From Puccinia triticina (Eukaryota; Basidiomycota; Pucciniomycetes; Pucciniales; Pucciniaceae), in contig NC_070568.1 in the NCBI RefSeq assembly GCF_026914185.1, forward strand, positions 4,918,001 through 4,982,000: a stretch of 64,000 bases of DNA, written 5' to 3'. Positions 21,830 through 32,782 of this stretch are shown piece after piece; position 1 is the first letter of the stretch; the number at the start of each line of letters is the position of its first letter. The notes under the pieces were generated by a model that searched no databases, had not been told where the DNA came from, and saw nothing but the letters and a program-made list of their open reading frames with translations. The translations under genes were made by a program, and so were the position numbers.

Positions 21830-23650
21830 GTGTAATACCTCCTTGGAGCTTATAATTTTTTCTACGGAGTGTATTCTTATGGCAGAAAAATATTAGCACC
21901 GTAGATAAGGTTTTGGGGGTTTGCCTTAGTAGGAAATCCGCCAAATCCGCCCCCAGCTACAAAGGGTCTCCCTGAGAAGTACTAATGCCTTGAAGCTTAC
22001 CATATGTTTTAAAGAGTGTAATCTTACAGATAAAAAATTTTGGGGCCATTTGGAGCACCATAGATAAGGTTTCGTGGGTTTGCCTTAGTAGGAAATCCGC
22101 CCCCGGCTACACAGGGTCTCCCTGAGGAGTGCTAATGCCTTGAAGCTTACCATATGTTTTAAAGAGTGTAAACTTATAGCCAAAACGATTTGGGGCCATT
22201 TGGAGCACCGTAGATAAGGTTTTGGGGGTTTGCCTTAGTAGGAAATCCGCCAAATCCGCCCCCGGCTACACAGGGTCTCCCTGAGGAGGACTAATTCCTT
22301 GAAGCTTACCATATGTTTTAAAGAGTGTAAACTTATAGCCAAAACAATTTGGGGCCATTTGGAGCACTGTAGATAAGGTTTCGGTGTAAGACTCAAAAGT
22401 GGTAATGAAACCCTTTTGCTGAATGGTGGAGGGTATGATGGAGTTGCAAGCTCTGCCCTTCTGTTATCAGTCAACAAGACCCACCAAGCTCAGCTTGGCA
22501 AGTTTTATTAAGTGATAGGTCAGGTCTGTTCCAGATGAAATCTGTTTGACCGGCAACGTGTAAGTGCTTTAATTACTTTGTTATAATGGTTGAATTGTTG
22601 TTATAAGGGTTGATTTATTGTTATAAGGGTTTTAGGATTTGAGTGTGGATGAGTGTTGGGTGACTTGTGAGTTCTGGGTGAGGAACTGGGGAGCAGGCCA
22701 CTGGGGGTGGAGAGAGCTCCTTTTATAGACAAAAGGGGAGCCCCAAAGGGGCTTGTGGGTTAGGGTTTCAGCTAATCTAGACAACAGGGTGAGGGATTTT
22801 AGCTGGTGGGAGTAGATACAAATGATGTCATAACCCCTCAGGGGAGCATGAATGGTGTCAGAATATACAACAGAACATTCTAACGCATGCATGAGGTGAC
22901 AGTAGACTGCATGAGCTGTCATACAGGGGTAATTAGTGTATAAACAAGCTCTGAGGCTGCAGAAACAGTGTAGATGATGTCATACTATGTATATAAAGGA
23001 GTGTATGTAGTTAATATGTAATGAGTGTAGCCTGACAGGGAGATGTATGTTTGTATCCTATGATGTGTATATGTGTACTATTGTGAAACTTGGGTTGAGG
23101 CAGGTGACAGCTGGGTTACTGGGGCTGGCCGTGTGATAGGTGTTTGGTGGGGTCCACAGAGGTGTAACTTCTTATCCAGCGGGGTTGTAATGACCGTTCC
23201 AGTGGGGACTAGGGGTGAAATTGGCTGTAGAATCCATTTCTGGGGTCCATTTGATGGTATCTTGAGGCCTATTATGAGTAATTATGTGTCATAGAAAAAA
23301 CTTTTTATTTTTCCACTTTTCCGTCTACCACATCGGGGGTTTGCCTTAGTAGGAAATCCGCCAAATCCTCCCCTGGCTACACAGGGTCTCCCTGAGGAGT
23401 ACTAATTCCTTGAAGCTTACCATATGTTTTAAAGAGTGTAAACTTATAGCCAAAAAAATTTGGGGCCATTTGGAGCACTGTAGATAAGGTTTTGGGGGTT
23501 TGCCTTAGTAGGAAATCCGCCAAATACGCCCCCGGCTACACAGGGTCTCCCTGAGGAGTACTAATGCCGTGAAGCTCAAAATATTCTCTAAAGAGTGTAT
23601 TTATATTGCTGTAAAGATTTTAGGGCGTTTGGGTACAACAGTGACAAGAT
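21830..23650 (+). repeat. ~160-bp tandem repeat in MULE 3' region, split by solo LTR
   Basis: Units share GTTTGCCTTAGTAGGAAATC, the CCCGGCTACACAGGGTCTCC segment and CTTGAAGCTTACCATATG, starting near 21918, 22077, 22227, 23337 and 23497. One unit lacks a 10-bp CAAATCCGCC segment. The array is interrupted by the LTR at 22385-23332. It lies between the OTU gene end and the right TIR. Confidence 0.85.
22385..23332 (-). mobile_element. Solo LTR, 948 bp
   Basis: Begins TG and ends CA on either strand, is flanked by TCGG (22381-22384 and 23333-23336), and interrupts a unit of the ~160-bp tandem repeat. On the minus strand a TATA-like CTATAAAAGGAGC (near 22725) is consistent with an LTR promoter. 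Its end is similar to the LTR-like sequence ending at 41505. No internal retrotransposon sequence is present, so it probably arose by LTR-LTR recombination. Confidence 0.75.
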
Positions 23651-23729
23651 ATAATTTTTTTTGTATATTCCGTCATTTTTTGTTAAATTAATTTATCGAC
23701 TCCCATCCTCAAGAGGGGAATTAATTAAT

Positions 23730-23862
23730 CGACTCCCAAAATGATTTTGGGGCCGCGCGAGGTCGCGCGGACCCAGGGGAGACGTCCTGAGACGGTCCGC
23801 GCGACGTAAACGACTTTTGGGAGTCGATTTATTAATTCCTGGGAGTCAATTTTTCAACTCCC
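23730..23862 (-). repeat. Right TIR of the MULE
   Basis: Inverted copy of 6094-6226, ending CAACTCCC and followed by the target duplication TTTTTTTA. Differences from the left TIR include a short substitution cluster in the CGTCTC region. Confidence 0.9.
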
Positions 23863-25384
23863 TTTTTTTATTGGTGGGATTTTGAAGCATACAAGGAAGC
23901 TTCAAAAAACTCCAAATAAATTCACAGAGTACAATAATAAGCTTGTCTATTGATTGGTCACTTTTTTCTTTTGAAAAAGTTGTGCCCTTCAACCGCAGTG
24001 CGCAAAGTGTTTGCACAAACTTTGCCCACTGCACAGTGCGCAAAGATTTTTTTGCAGTGCACGAAGTAAGTCCGTTTTAATTAAACACTAGAGTCCAAGG
24101 CGGCTACGCCACTGCACTTTCAGGGTTCCAACCTCCACCTCCATTCCCTTACCCCCCATAGTCCACACCCCAATACTTGCCCAAAACCCTGACCATTGGC
24201 AATCCCTGCCCTTGTTGACATTACAGCTCCCGCTGCCACTGTTCCACCAGGAATACAACTTCCAACCCCAAAGCTATGAACCCCACATCTTTGGGTTGCA
24301 TTCTTTTGTAGATCTTCAATTCAAACTGTGCCCAATCACATTTGGACCTCAGTTTGCAGCATAAAATTTGGACATTATTAGCTTAACTTCTCATCATCTC
24401 AATTAGTAAGTGGACAATGAAAGTCACAGTTTCATGGTCCATTATGAGCCCTGATGTGTTCTCAATCAAGACCTTACCCTTAACTAATTGGTGTATTAGT
24501 TTCTGGACAACACAAATTTTCCTTGTGGGGCTTGAATAATAGGGAACAACATTTTTTGATTCAAACTTGTGATTGTCATAGTGCTGGGTGTCCTTGTCCT
24601 TCAACCGGCAACCACAAACAGATATTGCTGGACATTGCCCAGCTGGAGGAGGGGGATGCTAGGTTTTGGCGTGTGATAAGGGCAAGGATGATGAGCAGCT
24701 TCAAGGCCAGTGTGTGGCTACGGATGGATCCCTTGGCCTTCTGAGCGATGGAGCCTTTGAAAGACACACAAGGGCGCAGCGGCCGTCCAGTTGATTGTTC
24801 CTGCCGCCGAGGGGAGGGCGAAGGCAGCCATGGCAAATACTGTTGAGGATCAAAAAGACAATGGCCCAATAATTACCATTTTTCTTTTCATCCCTGAACC
24901 TCAGTAGTTTCCATGTATTCTGAGGCGCGTCCCAGACAACGTCAACAACTCGATGACCAAGCTGCTCACGTCTTTGTTTTTGTCTATTTGGTTGTTAAAA
25001 CATTGGTGGTGTCAGTAATCACACAAAGCTGTGTTATTTGCGCCCAACTTTTGGCAGGAATCACACTCAACTCCATCCATTCTTCATCGGACATCTCGAG
25101 TGTTTCAAAAAACTGTTTCCCTTCTCTCCGCAATTCATCATCAGAACAAATAGTGTATTTGCATAAAAGTCTGCCTCCTCTGGGCCGTCTGTTAAAAGGG
25201 AAAACACTGAGTTCTAAACGGAAGTCAATTGAGTTTTCAAATGGTGCCTTCCATTTTAATCTACAGAAGGGATGTGATGATTGTCAGTAGTATTTCCTTC
25301 TGATGTATATTTGATATGCAAAACAGGCTAATACGTCTTAGGATCCGTCCCTATTTGGGAAGGGGCCGTCGCGCTGGTAAAAAA

Positions 25385-25612
25385 TCAGAGGAAGATCCGC
25401 ACACAAACAATAACAAGCGCAACACTGCTGGCGACAATGTTCCGGGCCTCAAGCTGCCCCCCAGGGAGCATCCTGGCAAGCGTCCGTTTCTCAACCTCCG
25501 CGTCGTTCATTGCCCAAATCCACAGGCCAATGACCGCCAGGGAGAGCAAACAAGAGGGATGACAGCTGCTTGTCAGGCCCAGGAAATACAATACAAAGAT
25601 TTGGGGTAGCAA
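25385..25612 (-). pseudogene. PRA1-like membrane protein fragment (tentative)
   Basis: The minus-strand ORF has two hydrophobic segments, VLYFLGL...LAVIGLWIWAM and VASSVALVIVCV, separated by a charged stretch (EVEKRTLARMLPGG). The spacing resembles the two halves of prenylated Rab acceptor (PRA1/Yip3) proteins, which act in ER-Golgi vesicle transport. The match is by pattern only. It sits downstream of the Sec20 fragment in the same Helitron, so it is probably a second captured piece. Confidence 0.38.
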
Positions 25613-25713
25613 TCTGAACAGGGTATTTGTATTAGACTATGAGTACAAAAGAATACGAAATCTTGGTAAGTGTCATGGTCAGCTGGACAAGTCCTGAAGG
25701 GAAGTATGCAACT

Positions 25714-26540
25714 TTAAAGCTCTTCATGAAGCAGTTCAATGTCTGGCATTTGGGGGACAGATGGATTGGCGGGGGTGGGTGTCAGCGGAAGTTCGGCGAC
25801 GGCTGGGGGTAAATCGGGGGATGCGAGGCTTGGGATGAAAGCGACTGTGTAGGTGGTCACAGCGGCGGCGGCGGCATCTGCTGAAGCGCCCAGCAGGACA
25901 TCCTGCGCGCCAGTTGAGGCGATGGCGACGGCGGCCTGCTTGTTATTTGTGATGATCTGAGCCGTCGTCCGGCTGAGGGGAGAGAGGAGGGTGGGAAGCA
26001 GCGAGACGCTGCGGTCCAGGATCCGCTTTTTGAGGATGTACAGACACGCCAGCACGAAGAAGGTTGAGGCCCTCGTGAGTAGGATCCGGTCGAGCTGATC
26101 GGCCCTTTGCAGCCTGCTGATCAGCGCCTGTGAGGGCTTCGTCAGCTCGCCAAAGCTCAAGTATTGGTCCGGGGTCAGCTGAAGCGTGGCCATTTGTTGT
26201 TCTCGATATATATAAGGAATGGGATGAGCAGTCTAAGTAGCCCTGTGCAGAGAGAATGTGTGTGGGAGGTGACTGACCTATTAAATGGGGGGACATCACC
26301 GAGCGATTGAGTTCCTGTCGCATGATCTCGAGCGTGTTCTGGAGCAACTGGGTGACATGAGGCCATAGACGGCCAAGGTAGCTGCTGGGGTTCTATCAAA
26401 CCGACACAGCCTTTTCTGTCTGCGGTTGTCTTCATCATCTGCATTGATGACGAGGCAGGCAGCAGTAAAGGTCAAAGACATTTGTTTGCTATGAGTTACC
26501 AGTAAGAGTCTGTGCGAGACGGAGAGGATGGTCCTCAAAG
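25714..26540 (-). pseudogene. Sec20-like SNARE fragment captured by Helitron H2
   Basis: Two exon-like segments on the minus strand. The first (about 26365-26296) encodes LLQNTLEIMRQELNRSV and ends at a GTGATG donor. The second, from about 26200, encodes TLQLTPDQYLSFGELTKPSQ, a coiled stretch ending DRILLTR and a hydrophobic anchor (FFVLACLYILKKRIL), then a Pro/Ala-rich tail to 25714. This order (alpha-helical SNARE-like segment, then C-terminal membrane anchor with KKR) is that of Sec20, an ER Q-SNARE for retrograde Golgi-ER traffic. The N-terminal part is not visible, so this is a gene fragment. Confidence 0.7.
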
Positions 26541-27209
26541 GCCGGGCGTAATGGGCAAGGAGAAGACATTGATGAAGAGGATTTTGGCAAGACTCCCTGC
26601 CGGCGTCTCATTGCGGAATGCCTGGGCACTGGCTGGTTAGGCTTCAGGGGTAGTTACAGTGGCTGTACGATTGGAATTAGCGCTGTACATCACCTGGCAA
26701 CGGTCACAGTGGCTTTCTGGGCCATCCTGGGCCAAGGTGATGATGAAGCGGTCTGCAATCACAACATATTGAGCATATAAGGGGGCATCTCCTGCACCAA
26801 GTTTTATGCCCCAGGTGATCCTCCCTGTTCGTGCATTTGCAGAGCACTGGTGGTGATCCTCCCCCTCCCCGATTGCACTTGCAATTGGCTGAGGGGTTTC
26901 CAGCCCCGACTTTTGCCCCACGCACTTGCGCCAGGCTGAGCGGGTTAACACCGGTCTCTTTTCACCTGTGGCATGTCACAGGCTGGGAGTTCGTTAAATC
27001 CTTTGCTTTTTTTGTACATATATTAGTTGATTACAATATGCATTGTTTTTTTGTTTAGTAGTTTAGCTTGTATTTTTTTTTTGATTGCTTGTATATAGGG
27101 GAAACCCTTGAATTTTTTTTTGGCAAAACTGTGGTTTTAATAAACTTAGATATTGGAAAAAGAAATCTCCAAAATTTGGAACCCCCCTGTAGGGGTAGTT
27201 AAGAAGTTG

Positions 27210-27239
27210 TGGGGGCACTGTAGCCGCATTGAACTCTAG
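27210..27239 (+). mobile_element. Second plus-strand Helitron 3' terminus (degenerate)
   Basis: GCACTGTAGCCGCATTGAAC followed by TCTAG|T matches the reverse complement of the minus-strand Helitron 3' ends in spacing and most bases. The hairpin is weakened. No corresponding plus-strand 5' end was found; Helitron H2 lies immediately upstream. Confidence 0.5.
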
Positions 27240-27382
27240 TATTTCACTATTTATGCATGCATGAACCAACTTTTCACACCTTGAATGTATATTTCTTGAC
27301 AGGAATTCTTTGGATGGGTTGATGAAAAGCTGAAAATGATACAGGTGAGATGGACAACTCAAATGGAGGATACAAAATCAAA

Positions 27383-27919
27383 TTAGGAGGCAGGGCCACC
27401 CTTGCATGCAGCCCAAGTCATAATAGATAATCCAAACACAAAATGTGCAAGAGCCAAATAGATACCATTTTCATCAATATTTTGTGTTGCTAAGTGACTG
27501 TCAAGGAAACACAAGAATGGACGCATAATGCAGTTAGCCTTTGCTCTATGATTATTTTTCCTGGCCAATTCTATGCTGTGCATTTTTCTTGTGAATGGGC
27601 CTCTACATTTTGGGCAACTCTGTTTCTTATCCAGTACCGGTTGGATGCATCTTGTGTGATACTGGTGCCCACATCTGTCCCAATATGTGTTTTCACTGGT
27701 GTTCTCAAGGCTCATCTGATCCAGACATATTGCACAAGAATCTTGTTGGTATTTTGCAATTTCAAGCTTTCCTTCTTCATTTGATGTGTTTTCAATTGCC
27801 TCTTCAGAATTACTGCTGGTTGCAAGTTCCCTTTTAGGGTCTTGGGACTGGTTGCAGGGGGCCTTCAACCAAAACCATAAATTCAAACCCAAGGTTAACA
27901 AGAAGTTCACAATTGGCAC
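27383..27919 (-). CDS. RING-H2 finger membrane protein, putative E3 ubiquitin ligase
   Basis: A 178-aa uninterrupted ORF. An N-terminal hydrophobic stretch (residues 4-19) could be a signal peptide or anchor, and a second hydrophobic segment (about 153-170) lies near the C-terminus. Between them is a clear RING-H2 finger: C62-x2-C65-x17-C83-x1-H85-x2-H88-x2-C91-x10-C102-x2-C105. Such domains bind E2 enzymes and promote ubiquitin transfer. Lys/Arg-rich residues follow the finger. The gene lies between a plus-strand Helitron end and Helitron H3 and carries no disabling mutation. ATG 27919 is the first in the ORF; an upstream exon (an ORF at 28073-27834 in another frame) is possible. It may be a native gene or a captured one. 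Confidence 0.65.
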   Translation of the reverse strand: MPIVNFLLTLGLNLWFWLKAPCNQSQDPKRELATSSNSEEAIENTSNEEGKLEIAKYQQDSCAICLDQMSLENTSENTYWDRCGHQYHTRCIQPVLDKKQSCPKCRGPFTRKMHSIELARKNNHRAKANCIMRPFLCFLDSHLATQNIDENGIYLALAHFVFGLSIMTWAACKGGPAS

Positions 27920-28755
27920 TCACAACATGGCCCAAGGGTTCAGAAACTCTGCTCACAAGTGGTGCTTGGTGACTTGAAGTATCTCTATTTTCAAGGTAGC
28001 TCAAATCTTGATTTCTCAAGCCAGAGATCCTTTTCCTAACTCCTAGTTTCTCTAAATTCCAGGGTTGATCCATTGCAACATTGGTACCTGCAAACTAGAA
28101 AAGCAGAGACATAGTTTTTGATTAATCAGGGAAGTTCACCATGTTAAATTCAACAACAATTTAGTATCAGTAATTTTTATCATATTTTGCCAATTTTTGT
28201 GAAATGTCAGGTATAAACTGGTGAATGACTTCCACTGTGACCTGCAACCACCCATGAGGCTCTCAAAGAAAGTTTGAAGAGACACTCACCAGAATGAGAA
28301 GTAAAATGTAAATCATGCTGCAGGGGCTCATTTTTTGAGTGAGCAAACTGGTTTGCAAAAATTGGAATATACTTGTCTTTTGTGGGAGAAGGGAGGAACT
28401 AGCAAACTGCCTGCTTTGAAACAAAAACACCTGGTGGAGTTGAGGGTCTGACTCTGGGTTTGGATGAAGTAATCCTCTATCCGCATCTTCTGTAAAACAA
28501 GTTGCTTGGCCAGCTTCACAGCAGTGTATGTATCAAACCTGTTTCGCAAGGCGCAGCAGTACTCACCTTGAAAGCCTGTGACTCACAAGGCATGTCAAAG
28601 CCAAGCTTAATTAAGCATCTCAAGGAAGCTGAATGAAGCATCTCCAAAGGATAGCCTTACCTCCAATGTCACACCATTGGCCCTACAGACTTAACTTTTT
28701 CTTATGAAAAACAACAATTTTCTCTCCAAATTGCTTTTACAAATTTAGTATTTCA
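27920..28755. other. No further recognisable gene
   Basis: Upstream of the RING gene. Short minus-strand ORFs at 28073-27834 and 28549-28328 show no known motif, and splice-like signals were not convincing. It may contain the RING gene's promoter or an upstream exon. Confidence 0.4.
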
Positions 28756-29989
28756 CTAGAGGCCAAGGCGGCTGCGCCGCTGCAGAGCATCAGGGGTTCA
28801 ATTCACAGCATTAAAACAAATGTTTCCTCAAAAAGACACCAGCAGGCCGGCCTGCACACTAATAATTGTTAATGGGTTATCAAGTGGGGAACTTGCAGTT
28901 TTTTCATTCTTTGGCTAACAGTGACACCTTAAACATGAATAACACAGTTTTGGATTGAGTCATATTGTAAAGTACATCAATCACAATTTCAGTAATCCAA
29001 AGCACAAATCAAAGTTCTTCATTACAAAGAAGCATACACTGCTCAGCTGGCTGTGGATATTTCAATCAGGCAAACTAAAAACCAGGAAATTTTGATTTTG
29101 TAGAAATGAGTTGGATGCCAAGCTGTGACCATGTCAAGAATATAATAAAGTCACTGACAAGGAAAGTGAGAATAGCCATGGCCTGGAGCTGATAAGTAAT
29201 CTCAGTGTATCAAGCCAAAAAGGAGCTATTATCCACATGTAGCATCAGTCAACAATGTAGTATCAGTCAACAATTTACATCAATTTCAACTGATGAGACC
29301 TAATTTCGGACAATACTCTCCACCTCCAGGATTTTATTCCTCAGATACATACATATTCATGGAGAACAATGATCCATCTGAGGTCATTTGCACCCTCTCT
29401 ACCTCCACTTTTGAAATATACTATCTGCATTTCTTTTGGATTGAAAAATTGGGCAAGACATCTACATAAATACACGAACAGATGCAAGAGAATGGTAACA
29501 GAGCAGATACCGGTGTGTTTTGTAGTACGTTTTGGTCGGAGTTGGGGGAATGTATATGAGTGTTTAGCGAGGATGATAAGGAGGCATCAGAGAAGAGACA
29601 AGGAAGGCTCTCATAAGCAGGACAACGCGGTTGTCCTCAGAAACGCCAAGGATTGATTGGCAGAGGGCGAGCGATACTCGTCCCGTCGATGATGCCAATG
29701 GGCGTCTCATTGGGGCGCACTTATGAGCGGCGGGTCGGCGACGGGCGGCCAAGCCGCGGCATTAAGTGTGTGTGGATCACCAAGTTTCTGTTTCTTGCAA
29801 GAGGGAAGGGCAGAGTCCAGGCGGTCGAGGGCCGCATTCTGGATGAACCCGGCCCCAACCCAGGTCTGCCGGGGCCTGAGGAAGAGGATGTGGTGGGCAG
29901 GGGCAGCAGGATCAGACTGATAGAGGCATGGTTTGGCGAGGGTCGAGATGTGCCGCAAGCGCCGCCAATATCAGCACTCAGTACTCAAA

Positions 29990-31175
29990 AACTAACTACC
30001 GAATCGGACTGTTTCGACGTACTTACTGGTGTCAGCCGACGCGTTTGCGGCCATTATAACATCTACATGTCTTGCTGGAGCTAAAACACCTTCCGGGTCA
30101 TTTTTCAAGCTGTTCACCATGGTGTAAACTGACCATCTTGTACTGACCGCCGTCTACAATTAGCAACTCATCAGCAGTTGAGCGGTCAAATCGCATTTGG
30201 TCATTCATGCCTTTGAAGGGGCTCGGGTAATGTGCCACCATTAGCTGGCGATCTCCAGTGCTCCCGGTGATGTAGTTCATTACCGCAGTATATGCTGAGG
30301 GGAAATCTGATACAGCACCACCAATTACAGAGCTGTGATTATCGCAGATAAGTCAAATAGTTAGAATGAGGATCAACTTTATACCCGAGGACACAGTCCG
30401 AAGTAACTCAACTGCTGCTGAGCTTGCCATCATGAAACTCATTTCACCACCAGCATAATTGGCTGGGTTGAATTTATCTCAGTTCAACTGGGATGCAATC
30501 AACCAATTTAAACTGGGTTAATTTCAACCAATGGAATATGATTCCAAGGGGGGCACCTTGGATTTATATTTCATCAGTTGAGATCAAGCAAGTTCAAATT
30601 GGTTGTATATGTCCCAGCTAAACTGGGATAATTTCAACCCAGCCAATTATGCTGGCAGTGTTTGATCAAAACCGCAAACACAATTATTACCAACTCCAGA
30701 GAGGAAAAATGAAAAGAAACCTCCTGAAGGTGCAGTTTCCTGATTCAAGGCTGGTGCCTAAATATTCAGTGCAGATGAAAGCACTTAACTGTGGATCAAA
30801 GCTTCCAAACTCAGAAGGAGAATATTTGTAGATTGGTGCTTAAAGGGCAATGTAGGCAATTCCTTGAATCAGAAGCTTGTCCGGATTGATGCTGCTATAG
30901 ACCAATGGCAATTTATTGCTGACAATAATTGGAAGCGGTTTCTGAAACTCCCAAAGTGATGGTGTGTTACAAAAACTGGGGAAAGTGCGACCTGTGCCAC
31001 GCGGTGTGGTAAAAGAGCTCGAGTAAAAGTCTGAATCATTTATGAGATGAATCACTGAATTAGAATTAAAATGGTTTGAGAATGTTTGATCTGCTATTTT
31101 GTAGAAGAAATGAACCAGGACATACTGTTGGTTGTGACTGCAGGCAAGAAATATTGCCCAAGGGCAATACCCCAA
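29990..31175 (-). pseudogene. Phospholipase B (lysophospholipase) gene fragment
   Basis: Exon-like segments in order on the minus strand. About 31175-30840 includes SLWEFQKPLPIIVSN; about 30330-30098 includes HYPSPFKGMNDQMRF and LLIVDGG just before a GTCAGT-like donor; about 30060-29995 includes ARHVDVIMAANASADT before GTAAGT. Fungal phospholipase B has the same series (a PLPIIV-like strand, then the (V/I)DGG catalytic-Asp motif, then a VDVI.A.D.SADT motif). The Asp usually found in the last motif is Asn here. Both ends of the gene are missing. It is carried by Helitron H3 and presumed captured and non-functional. Confidence 0.65.
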
Positions 31176-31734
31176 TAGTCTACCATTGAAGTTGTGAAGC
31201 CGTCAAATTTTGTCTGAAGGACAACAAACAAGATACGCAGGATAATTGTGTGCGGTCATTGAAGCCACCAGCCAATTGAAGCAGATGACAGGTGAGGTGC
31301 GGAGCAAGAGGACCTTACGAGTTGCCTAGCCAGAGACCAAGATTGACACGCAGGGCGGGGCAGGCTAGGGCAAGCTGGAATGGCAAAGGACCTTGCAACT
31401 GGGAATCAATGTCCAATTGGATGTGGGGCAGGTTGTGTTGGCCCAAGGGCGGGCCTTCATGGGTACCCATGCGGGAGAGGAATCAAACTCCATGGGTGCC
31501 AGTGGACCATAAACACCCGATTGACGCAGGCGGAGGTGGATGATGCTGCTGCGCTGATGGGTGGGCTGCTGAATGGCCAGCCGACTGTGGCCTGGATGTA
31601 AGACTTTCTGATGTACAATTTCGCGGGCCCATTGATAAGATACATATTCCTGGTATCCATTGGCGTGAAAGGTACATGGCGGTGGCGCCACAATGCCCCC
31701 TGTTAGAATATCTGTCTCTCTGTCCGCTCACATC

Positions 31735-31870
31735 CCCCAGTAAAGTTTCCAGTGCCCAGTTCCCAGTAAAGTATTCTGTCTCCAGTCCCCAGTCCCCAGT
31801 CCCCAGTAAATTAACCAGTCCCCAGTAAAGTATCCAGTCCCCAGTAAAGTTTCCTGTCCCCAGTTCCTGT
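31735..31870 (+). repeat. CAGTCCCCAGTAAAG minisatellite
   Basis: Irregular repeats of CCAGTAAAGT(T/A)(T/C)CCAGT and CAGTCCC across about 135 bp inside Helitron H3. Immediately beyond, near 31940-31972, lies a 7-bp GCCCCCT/AGGGGGC hairpin followed by CTCTAGT, of unclear meaning. Confidence 0.75.
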
Positions 31871-32782
31871 CTCCAGTTCCAGTTCCTGTTACTAGCCTGT
31901 TACATGTTTAGTTTTTGTTGTTGTGTTGTGACATGCTGTTAGGCCCCCTCTGGATCTTGTGCAGGGGGCTCTCTAGTTGTGTGTTACGTGTCCGCTCCTC
32001 AGATGAGTAATGAAAATCATTGAGTCTGAGCCTTAAACAACCTGACACACCTGTGTCCCCCACCACCAGCTCCTCTTTCACCACCCCTAGTCTCCATCGC
32101 CTCAACACCTTGAGCTGAAATCTCAACACCCCCAACAGGTTGAAGTCTAGGGTCAATTTCAGCTTCCTAGTGCACATTGGATTTATTGGCCAGGGTGGCC
32201 AGAAGATCCGGGCAGTAGCTAATATGTATGTGCCTCGCGGGTCAAAAACACATTGGCGGTGTGGCGGTGGTGTTGTCGTCAAGGATACATGCAAGCCAAG
32301 TCAAGGGCAAGGTTGGAGGCGAGCTTGCTGGTGGAAAGCGTATAAAAAGGGGTGCCCTTGTGTGTTTGGATAATCCCCAGGGCCTCCTCTGCCGCTGTAC
32401 TTCCAGCGTGCGGTTTGTCCTCACCCCCTCTGCTGTTTCACTTGCGCAGTTTGAGGGGCTAAACTTGTTAGCCCCCCTTTGCATAATGCCTTCAATGCTG
32501 CGCACTGGGGGTAATCCTCTCACCATTTTTTAACCCTGCTAGACAGGGATGGATGGTGGGCCACAGTGCATCAGCTTGCTGATGTTAGGTGGCTGGTTTC
32601 AGGTTGTTGTAAAATTGTGTTTTAATATTGTTGATTTGGGAATTTGTAGAGGGAAAACCCTTCATTTTTCTCTTCCAGAAGTTGTAGAGGGGAAACCCTT
32701 GTTTTTTTTGTGATTTTTGGAGATTTGTAGGGGAAACCCTTGAAGTTTTGTTTTGTGATCCAGAGGCTTTAATAAACTTGGA

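Larger units (their letters stand above)
6094..23862 (+). mobile_element. Mutator-like (MULE) element with nested insertions
   Basis: The outer boundaries are TIRs at 6094-6226 and 23730-23862. They begin GGGAGTTGAAAAAT and stay alignable for about 133 bp in inverted orientation. Both are flanked by the 8-bp direct repeat TTTTTTTA (6086-6093 and 23863-23870). Inside is one gene encoding a MULE-type transposase fused to an OTU domain. The 17.8-kb span includes a 10.9-kb CACTA-type foldback (9438-20303), which itself contains a Helitron, and a solo LTR (22385-23332). Without these insertions the element would be about 6 kb. The motif GGGAGT(C/T)G recurs in the TIRs, the subterminal DNA and both introns. 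Confidence 0.85.
24088..27150 (-). mobile_element. Helitron H2 with captured gene fragments
   Basis: The 3' end (complement of 24088-24091) is CTAG preceded by a GCGTAGCC hairpin; the 5' end (complement of 27150 downward) is TCTAAGTTTATTAAAACC. Flanking bases are A at 24087 and T at 27151. The interior has GC-rich, intron-containing gene pieces on the same strand (Sec20-like, PRA1-like and at least one unidentified piece at 24.6-24.9 kb). No Rep/helicase is present. Confidence 0.72.
28756..32782 (-). mobile_element. Helitron H3 with phospholipase B fragment
   Basis: 3' end: complement of 28756-28759 (CTAG) with a GCGGC-GCA-GCCGC hairpin, preceded by A at 28755. 5' end: complement of 32782 downward, TCCAAGTTTATTAAAGCC, followed by T at 32783 on the plus strand. 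Its 5' ~600 bp (32140-32782) are clearly related to those of Helitron H6 (48390-49056), including the segment at 32364-32470. The pairing of these two ends is the simplest one; 28756 could instead belong to the copy whose 5' end is at 37346. Confidence 0.6.

Noticed and set aside
31930..31975. Hairpin followed by CTCTAGT resembling another Helitron 3' end
   Set aside because: The loop is too long (13 nt) and the bases do not match the family hairpin; no partner end was found.
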